Under the pieces are notes generated by a model that saw only the letters and a program-made list of their open reading frames with translations, was not told where the DNA came from and did not search any database. The position numbers and the translations under genes are program-made. A stretch of 10,337 nucleotides of DNA, from positions 1-10,337 of the forward strand of contig JAHFFS010000031.1 in the NCBI GenBank assembly GCA_023247815.1, read 5' to 3'. Shown here in pieces: positions 6,057-10,337 of the stretch (position 1 is the first letter of the stretch; every line of letters starts with the position of its first letter). Source of the stretch: Candidatus Omnitrophota bacterium (GTDB lineage Bacteria > Omnitrophota > Gorgyraeia > Zapsychrales > JANLHA01).

Positions 6057-6875
6057 TTATTTCAAACTAACATATCTCATCAAACCAGCGGCAATGGCAT
6101 CTGCCAATTTTTGTCGATAAGCTGTGTTTCTTAAAAGGTTTTCTTCTTTCGAATTTGTAACGAACCCCAGCTCAATCAATACGGCCGGTACCAAGGTATT
6201 TCTCAAGACAAAAAAACCCGCGGTCTGCACCCCGCGATCTTTGATCGTCCCCTGGCTGAGGACCCCCTGTTGCAAAGCCTCTGCCAGCCTCTGCGATTCC
6301 AACGGCTTTTTCCGACTTAACAAATCCTCAACAATTGCGGATACCCTCTGGTCGTCTTTCTTCATATGCAATGATTGAAACAGCAACTGATAATTATCTT
6401 TGCGCTGCTGCTCTTTCTTCTCCGCGAAAGACAGCGTCCGTACAGTATAAATCTCGAACCCCTTAGCACTGGAAGAACGGCTGGCATTAGCATGAATGCT
6501 GATAAACACGTCGGCTTTACCACGGGCGGCCATCTCCGTTCGACCGTTCAGAGATATGAACACGTCCTGATCACGAGTCATCCGCACGTCAAAACCTCTT
6601 TGCCACAAAAGATCACGCAACCTTTTCGCGACATCCAAGACAATCTCCTTTTCTTTCAAACCAGTTCGGCCAATGGCACCGGGATCTTTTCCGCCATGAC
6701 CAGGATCAACCAAAATTTTATACGGTTTGGTGATCTTCACCTGTTCTGTTCCCGACGGCAAAGGCTTATGTTCCGGAAACGTCGTCGACTTCGGGACCGT
6801 CGCGCAGCCGCCGAGGATGAATAGGACGGCGCAAAGGAAGATTTGATTCATTTTCACTGAGTATGTTCGATCCAT
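6057..6875 (-). CDS. N-acetylmuramoyl-L-alanine amidase (Amidase_3 type), predicted lipoprotein
   Basis: Zinc amidase that cleaves the MurNAc-L-Ala bond of peptidoglycan, in the periplasm. The N-terminus has a short hydrophobic segment ending in the lipobox LGG-C24. The residue after the cysteine is Ala, not Asp, which favours outer-membrane sorting. The catalytic domain (about 52-270) carries LVDPGHGGKDPGAIG (zinc H60), TGLKEKEIVLDVA (zinc E75), FISIHANAS (zinc H128) and AVLIELGFVTN (catalytic E235), so it is intact. No AMIN domain is present, so it is a compact AmiC-like enzyme. Start: the ATG at 6875 overlaps the secretin gene by 22 nt and gives a basic n-region (R3, K8); the ATG at 6851, two bases after the secretin stop, would also retain the lipobox but lacks N-terminal positive charge. 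The choice is unsettled. Likely co-transcribed with the secretin gene and murI. Confidence 0.92.
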   Translation of the reverse strand: MDRTYSVKMNQIFLCAVLFILGGCATVPKSTTFPEHKPLPSGTEQVKITKPYKILVDPGHGGKDPGAIGRTGLKEKEIVLDVAKRLRDLLWQRGFDVRMTRDQDVFISLNGRTEMAARGKADVFISIHANASRSSSAKGFEIYTVRTLSFAEKKEQQRKDNYQLLFQSLHMKKDDQRVSAIVEDLLSRKKPLESQRLAEALQQGVLSQGTIKDRGVQTAGFFVLRNTLVPAVLIELGFVTNSKEENLLRNTAYRQKLADAIAAGLMRYVSLK

Positions 6876-8275
6876 TTTTCCGGTATGAGAAATATGATCC
6901 GTTCGGTCCGTTGCATTTTCGTTTGCTGCTTACGGAACATGACGCCCAAAAATGGCAAATCCCCTAAAAAAGGAATTTTACGTGTTGCCTCGAGTGTCTG
7001 TTCCTGAAAAATCCCACCAATGACAATCACTTGAATTTTTTCAATCTGCAAATCAATTTTTTGACCGCCTTCCAATGCTGTCGAATCGATCGCTAAGTTG
7101 AAATTCTGCCCCTCTTCCCTTTTGACGTTCAACCCAAAATCCTGAAAAGGCTGGTCAAAAAGAAGCGGATCTCCCTCTTTTTTTACTTTGACAAAAATAT
7201 TGCCGTCATCAGAAACCAGCCCCATCTCCTGACGTTCCTTTTCCGGGATCAACACATTGTTCGTCGAGTAAGTCTTGGTAAGACCAACGGTTTCCAAGGC
7301 CTCCAATAAAATCGAAAAATCTTCCCGGGAGAGCGTCCCCACACTCAAATCCCGTTTGGCATCCTCTCCCTCATCATGGGAGGGAACCAACACCTTGTAT
7401 TCGTTGACAATCGCTTCCCAGTCCACCCCGCGAAAATGCTCATCGCTCAATACGACATCAACGACCTGCGATTTGACAAAGAGCTCCTGTTTCTTGTCCC
7501 GCTGAACAATGATCGATTTGATTTTTTCGATCTGTTCCGCCTTGTCCGTGACGATAATTTTATTGGATCGCTCGTCATAATTGATCTGCCCAACATCTTC
7601 CGTCAAATTCTTCTTCAGTTCCAAAAGAAGTTCTTCCCCTTTAACGAACTGCAGAGAAAAAACCTCGGTCTGCAACGGAACATCAAACTTGGCAATACGT
7701 CCCAATATCACTTGCAGCTTTTCCGGTTTTTCCAGCAAGATCAAACTCCCGTCTGGATTGACGATCATTTTACCATCCGGACTCTGATCATCTTGCAATT
7801 TCTTGACCATTTCAGCAGGGTCAATATATTTTAATCTTACGAGCTCGGCCTTCCATTGATCGGTAAATCGCTGACCCTTCTGTCGTTCATACTCATCAGC
7901 CGTGACGATGCGGACTTGGGTCTGATCCCGCAGATACGCCAGGCCGGACATATCACAAACGATTTTTAAAACATCCCAAACATCCGCGTTCTCCATATTC
8001 AAGGTCACCCTCCCGCGGATATCACGGCTGACCGTAACAACCAATCCGGTCTTTTGGACAATCGCGTTGAGAACATCCCAAATATCCGTATCTTGAAAGG
8101 CAAGCTGATCAATGGTCGTCCTGATAACTTTAGACGGAGCCGATACCTTCTGATCGATGGTATTCAACGCCTGATCAGCCGCAGTGCCACTTTCCTGCGC
8201 CCATCCAGACAATAACAAAAGATGGTTAAATATAAATAACAAAATGAATATGAAGTGTGCAGACTTTTTTCGCAT
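6854..8275 (-). CDS. Secretin-like outer-membrane protein (type II secretion / type IV pilus GspD-PilQ superfamily)
   Basis: A 473-residue protein with a Sec signal peptide (MRKK, hydrophobic core, cleavage near WAQ-E). An STN/secretin N-terminal domain follows (~54-117, with DIWDVLNAIVQKTGLVV and DVWDVLKIVCDMSGL repeats), then two more N-type ring-building domains (~144-190 and ~205-250, the latter NolW-like: LQFVKGEELLLELKKNL), then a C-terminal secretin domain (~265-468). The last part has the superfamily signature IQVIVIGGIFQEQ...KIPFLGDLPFLGVMFR (433-448) and IIFLIP. The middle of the secretin domain (about 320-395) lacks the usual 'S-x-P-x-hydrophobic-x-T' strand and is divergent. Known secretins form outer-membrane multimeric pores. 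No other secretion or pilus gene is in view, so which machine it serves is unknown. It starts 25 nt or so after a strong-looking extended -10 promoter; the ribosome site (AAAG) is weak. Confidence 0.88.
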   Translation of the reverse strand: MRKKSAHFIFILLFIFNHLLLLSGWAQESGTAADQALNTIDQKVSAPSKVIRTTIDQLAFQDTDIWDVLNAIVQKTGLVVTVSRDIRGRVTLNMENADVWDVLKIVCDMSGLAYLRDQTQVRIVTADEYERQKGQRFTDQWKAELVRLKYIDPAEMVKKLQDDQSPDGKMIVNPDGSLILLEKPEKLQVILGRIAKFDVPLQTEVFSLQFVKGEELLLELKKNLTEDVGQINYDERSNKIIVTDKAEQIEKIKSIIVQRDKKQELFVKSQVVDVVLSDEHFRGVDWEAIVNEYKVLVPSHDEGEDAKRDLSVGTLSREDFSILLEALETVGLTKTYSTNNVLIPEKERQEMGLVSDDGNIFVKVKKEGDPLLFDQPFQDFGLNVKREEGQNFNLAIDSTALEGGQKIDLQIEKIQVIVIGGIFQEQTLEATRKIPFLGDLPFLGVMFRKQQTKMQRTERIIFLIPEKWIEHTQ

Positions 8276-8306
8276 GGTCTTTATATTGATTGATAAAAGA
8301 AAATTT

Positions 8307-8315
8307 ATTATATCA
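8307..8315 (-). promoter_or_regulatory. Extended -10 promoter (TGATATAAT) ahead of the secretin-amidase-murI genes
   Basis: On the minus strand the sequence reads TGATATAAT: a perfect -10 hexamer TATAAT (8307-8312) with the extended TGn (8313-8315). The hexamer 17 nt further upstream, TTTTCT, is a poor -35, which extended -10 promoters tolerate. The surrounding 70-nt gap is AT-rich. The implied transcript would start near 8300 and have a leader of about 25 nt before the ATG at 8275. This is the best promoter in the window. Confidence 0.55.
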
Positions 8316-8345
8316 GGTTTGTTAATTTAAGAAAACTGCGATTTG

Positions 8346-9728
8346 CTAATTGGGGACAGCGGGCTGTCTTTTAGGGGACAGCTCTCCTCGACTCTCTTCT
8401 GAATCTTGCCTTTTAAAACGCTGCGGCTGTTCTCGCGTCTCTTTAAGATACGGATATTTTTGACGCAACTTTTCGACAATCTCCATCGCGGCTTTTTTGC
8501 GTCCCAATTGATAAAGGACCTCGGCCTTGGTATCCAGAAACGCGTAATTTTCCGGACTGAGTTCCAGTCCCTGATCAATCAATCTTAACGCCTCTTTCAA
8601 ATGCCGATGTTGATTAACGTACAGCCAGGCCAATTCGTTATAGGCATCGGCAAAATCAGGTTGATCATGAATGCTTTTTCGCAACAGCGTCTCCTGAGTT
8701 TGCGGTGTCAACTGCTGATTTTTGAACTGGTATTCAAAAAAACTTGGATTGGTTGTCATCAACATCACAATGGGGATGATCGTCACCCCGACATTATAAG
8801 TATAGTGCATGATGATGCTGGCCCAGGTTGTGCCCATCCACACGCGCAGACCCGTTAAGGCAAAACCCAAAATTGTGATCATGGCTATTGCCATCCAATC
8901 GCCCCAATACTGTTCGTAATGAAGCATCGCGAAAATCAAAGCAATGATGACCACCGCTGTTTTCTTGCCCTTGAACCGGCGGATGGCATTGTAAAAAAAA
9001 CCGCGAAAGATCAATTCTTCAAATAATGGCGCAAGAAGCACCGCGACAGCGAAGAAGATGATCATTGCTGTCGGAGAGGTCGTGGCCTCCATGATCTGTG
9101 TCAACGGTGTGGGTGGCTGGACGCGGCGGTAAAAAATGATCGCGGCCGAAAGATAGGCAAAGATCACCCCCGCTGAAATGGAAATCAAAAAAAATTTTTT
9201 AGAAAAATTTTGTCCGAGCCCTAAAATCGATTTGAGGTTCTGGTCAGGATAAGCGGACGAGGCCCGATAAATCAGGATCAAGATGAGCGCCGATGAAAAA
9301 ATGGCAACCATCACCATTTCACCCAACTCTGATTGGATCTGCGGGAAGGCCGCCGCAACACCCCTAACCCCCACCGCCAAGGCGATGGAACCTAAAATAC
9401 CGAAAAAGACAACGTCAAAGGCCTTGGTCGCAAGCCGCAATTCCAAGTGCTGATCATTGTCGGAGATCGACGTTGATAAAACCTTTTGAAACCGCCGCCG
9501 TCTGATCAAATAAATCAAAAATAAGGCTGATAGGAAAACCGACCATTCCTGCGCGGCCCAGGAAAGCGCGAACATCAGCATGAACACTCCCAGAACAACC
9601 CACGGATGTGAAAAAATGATTTGATGAAACGTTCTGTCGCTCTGCCGACGGAGAATACCAGCGTCACAGACAATCAAAAGACCCAATATGCTCCCATAGG
9701 ATATGCTCATCAAAAGACCATCTCGCAC
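8346..9728 (-). CDS. CPBP/CAAX-type intramembrane glutamic protease with C-terminal TPR region
   Basis: An integral membrane protein with about eight hydrophobic segments (within residues 8-22, 43-75, 103-127, 137-154, 178-200, 219-236, 256-269, 278-293 and 303-324, some perhaps re-entrant), followed by a soluble tail. The CPBP (Abi, Rce1-like) signature is complete: EExxxR as FEELIFRG (E237, E238, R242), FxxxH as FAMLH (F266, H270), and HxxxN as HYTYN (H308, N312). These residues form the catalytic site of the family. Residues ~358-430 read like two tetratricopeptide repeats (ADAYNELAWLYVNQHRHLKE; ENYAFLDTKAEVLYQLGRKK), presumably cytosolic or protein-binding. The substrate is unknown. The last dozen residues (ELSPKRQPAVPN, then TAG) are encoded by a repeat. 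Start is uncertain: GTG at 9728 or ATG at 9710, neither with a strong ribosome site. It begins 2-20 nt after the upstream ORF. Confidence 0.88.
   Translation of the reverse strand: MRDGLLMSISYGSILGLLIVCDAGILRRQSDRTFHQIIFSHPWVVLGVFMLMFALSWAAQEWSVFLSALFLIYLIRRRRFQKVLSTSISDNDQHLELRLATKAFDVVFFGILGSIALAVGVRGVAAAFPQIQSELGEMVMVAIFSSALILILIYRASSAYPDQNLKSILGLGQNFSKKFFLISISAGVIFAYLSAAIIFYRRVQPPTPLTQIMEATTSPTAMIIFFAVAVLLAPLFEELIFRGFFYNAIRRFKGKKTAVVIIALIFAMLHYEQYWGDWMAIAMITILGFALTGLRVWMGTTWASIIMHYTYNVGVTIIPIVMLMTTNPSFFEYQFKNQQLTPQTQETLLRKSIHDQPDFADAYNELAWLYVNQHRHLKEALRLIDQGLELSPENYAFLDTKAEVLYQLGRKKAAMEIVEKLRQKYPYLKETREQPQRFKRQDSEESRGELSPKRQPAVPN
8352..8382. repeat. GGGGACAGC direct and inverted repeats at the 3' end of the CPBP protease gene
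   Basis: GGGGACAGC occurs at 8352-8360 and again at 8374-8382. Between them GACAGC-GG-GCTGTC (8355-8368) is a perfect 6-bp-arm palindrome. The segment TTTTAGGGGACAGC (8369-8382) is matched by 13 of 14 bases at 5089-5102, upstream of queD. Here the repeat is translated as the C-terminal residues of the protease and lies just before its TAG. Confidence 0.6.
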
Positions 9729-9730
9729 AT

Positions 9731-10192
9731 TTAGTTCATGGAAAATAAATACTTGGTAAGGCCGCCGGCCGGGATCGGTGTGATCGAATACACCACCGGA
9801 CGAAAGGCTTTTGCGTCCAAAATGTCCCGCACCTGCTGTGGGTCCTTTGTCAAAATCTTGATCCGATGACCTTTGGCTTTGATCTTATCACCAACGGTTT
9901 CAAAATCAAGACCACCAGGCGCTTTTTCAGCTGAGAGGAGAAAAGAATCGCCGCTCGAGGAGGAAGATGTGTCAATTTTATTTTCATTCGCGGCCACGGC
10001 TGCCAACAAATATTCGCGGTCAGCGGCAAGGAAATCAAATTCGGAAAATACCTTCATAAATTCTGCCGCCATCGCCGCGACCGAGGAAAACCGATCTCCA
10101 GGATTAGGCGCTAAAGCTGTCAGCAAAAATTGCCTCTGTTCAGCGGTAAGGATCATTAAATTCGCGTCCCTAGCGGGCCCGCGTGATTTCAT
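9731..10192 (-). CDS. Hypothetical protein; N-terminal part resembles the end of a Ser/Thr kinase catalytic domain (probable truncated gene)
   Basis: A 153-residue ORF. Residues ~15-48 (LTAEQRQFLLTALAPNPGDR, then FSSVAAMAAEF) resemble the last helices of Hanks-type kinase domains, where the pattern 'L-x-x-A-L-A-x-x-P-x-x-R-F-x-S' is common, but no ATP-binding or catalytic loop is present. The rest has a Ser-rich linker (TSSSSSGDS, ~75-83) and a C-terminal part (ETVGDKIKAKGHRIKILTKD...YSITPIPAGGLTKYLFSMN) that I do not recognise. The first residues (MKSRGPARDANLM) are encoded by a palindromic sequence at 10158-10189; an internal ATG at 10156 is an alternative start. An in-frame stop lies at 10268, beyond which a different gene ends. 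The simplest reading is the stranded 3' end of a kinase gene whose 5' part was lost at a repeat. It may or may not be expressed. It ends 2 nt before the CPBP gene. Confidence 0.5.
   Translation of the reverse strand: MKSRGPARDANLMILTAEQRQFLLTALAPNPGDRFSSVAAMAAEFMKVFSEFDFLAADREYLLAAVAANENKIDTSSSSSGDSFLLSAEKAPGGLDFETVGDKIKAKGHRIKILTKDPQQVRDILDAKAFRPVVYSITPIPAGGLTKYLFSMN
10158..10189. repeat. Imperfect palindrome at the 5' end of the kinase-tail ORF
   Basis: Arms AAATTCGCG (10158-10166) and CGCGTGATTT (10180-10189) pair with one bulged base. Inside the right part is the perfect palindrome GCGGGCCCGC (10173-10182). It is translated as the odd N-terminus KSRGPARDAN of the ORF in this frame. Sequence character is unlike the neighbouring coding DNA. 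Confidence 0.55.
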
Positions 10193-10224
10193 TTGCCAAA
10201 GAGTAAGGATAAACTGAATGAATG

Positions 10225-10246
10225 ACCCCGGGGCAAGCCCCGAGGT
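10225..10246. repeat. GC-rich palindrome ACCCCGGGGC-AA-GCCCCGAGGT
   Basis: Ten-bp arms with one mismatch and a 2-nt centre, sharing the CCCCGGGG core with the palindromes at 3205-3257. It lies about 22 nt past the stop of the gene that enters from the right edge. On the minus strand no T-run follows, so it is a weak terminator candidate at best. Confidence 0.7.
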
Positions 10247-10267
10247 ATCTTTTCCCTGATTCGCTGA

Positions 10268-10337
10268 TCACAGATCGTCAAACAAGGTCAATTGGTCGCG
10301 ATGAATGCGTTTATATTTTTTGCCTTGATTTTCAACG
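10268..10337 (-). CDS. 3' end of an unidentified gene entering from the right edge
   Basis: Twenty-two codons are open from the right edge to a TGA at 10268-10270. The peptide ends KKYKRIHRDQLTLFDDL: a basic stretch followed by a short hydrophobic-acidic tail. The frame is the same as that of the kinase-tail ORF, with the TGA separating them. Too little is visible to assign a family. The region 10193-10267 between the two holds the GC-rich palindrome and no other gene I can support. Confidence 0.45.
   Translation of the reverse strand, partial: VENQGKKYKRIHRDQLTLFDDL

Noticed and set aside
6375..6824. Plus-strand ORF of 149 codons with a hydrophobic, signal-like N-terminus
   Set aside because: Antisense to the amidase catalytic domain; the hydrophobic start is the reverse of Lys/Glu/Gln-rich codons in the amidase.

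Overview
The window is about 10.3 kb of moderate-GC bacterial chromosome with almost no free space. One gene runs rightwards at the left edge, and everything else runs leftwards. The envelope genes (an AsmA-like protein, a secretin, a lipoprotein amidase) indicate a diderm (outer-membrane) bacterium. Tight gene packing, scattered GC-rich palindromes and moderately divergent housekeeping proteins would fit an uncultivated lineage such as Omnitrophota or another PVC-related group. That placement is inference from style, not proof.

Layout from left to right. Positions 3-1472 (+) hold the C-terminal part of an AsmA-like envelope protein whose start lies outside the window. It meets the leftward genes tail to tail, with 48 nt of coding overlap. 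The leftward genes, in transcription order from the right edge, are: the last 22 codons of an unidentified gene (10268-10337); a small ORF resembling the tail of a Ser/Thr kinase catalytic domain (9731-10192); a CPBP/CAAX-type intramembrane protease with a C-terminal TPR region (8346-9728); then, after a recognisable extended -10 promoter near 8310, a secretin-like protein (6854-8275), an N-acetylmuramoyl-L-alanine amidase lipoprotein (6057-6875), glutamate racemase murI (5231-6049), queD (4713-5075), queC (4043-4711), queE (3262-3954), queF (2771-3172), RNase PH rph (2057-2767) and XTP/dITP pyrophosphatase rdgB (1425-2057).

Functionally there is an envelope block (secretin, amidase, MurI) followed by a complete 7-deazaguanine block. 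QueD, QueE, QueC and QueF convert dihydroneopterin triphosphate through CPH4, CDG and preQ0 to preQ1, the precursor inserted into tRNA on the way to queuosine. The GTP cyclohydrolase step and tRNA insertion (tgt, queA, queG) are not in the window. The last two genes trim tRNA 3' ends (Rph) and cleanse the nucleotide pool (RdgB).

The most unusual feature is the set of intergenic gaps. Most junctions are 1-7 nt or overlapping. The wider gaps (queF/queE, queE/queC, queD/murI, and the region upstream of the kinase-tail ORF) are largely filled by palindromic repeats of at least three types. Several of these run into coding sequence and seem to supply stop codons or terminal residues: the QueC end, the CPBP-protease end, and the start of the kinase-tail ORF. 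I see no tRNA, rRNA, CRISPR array, insertion sequence or convincing T-tract terminator.
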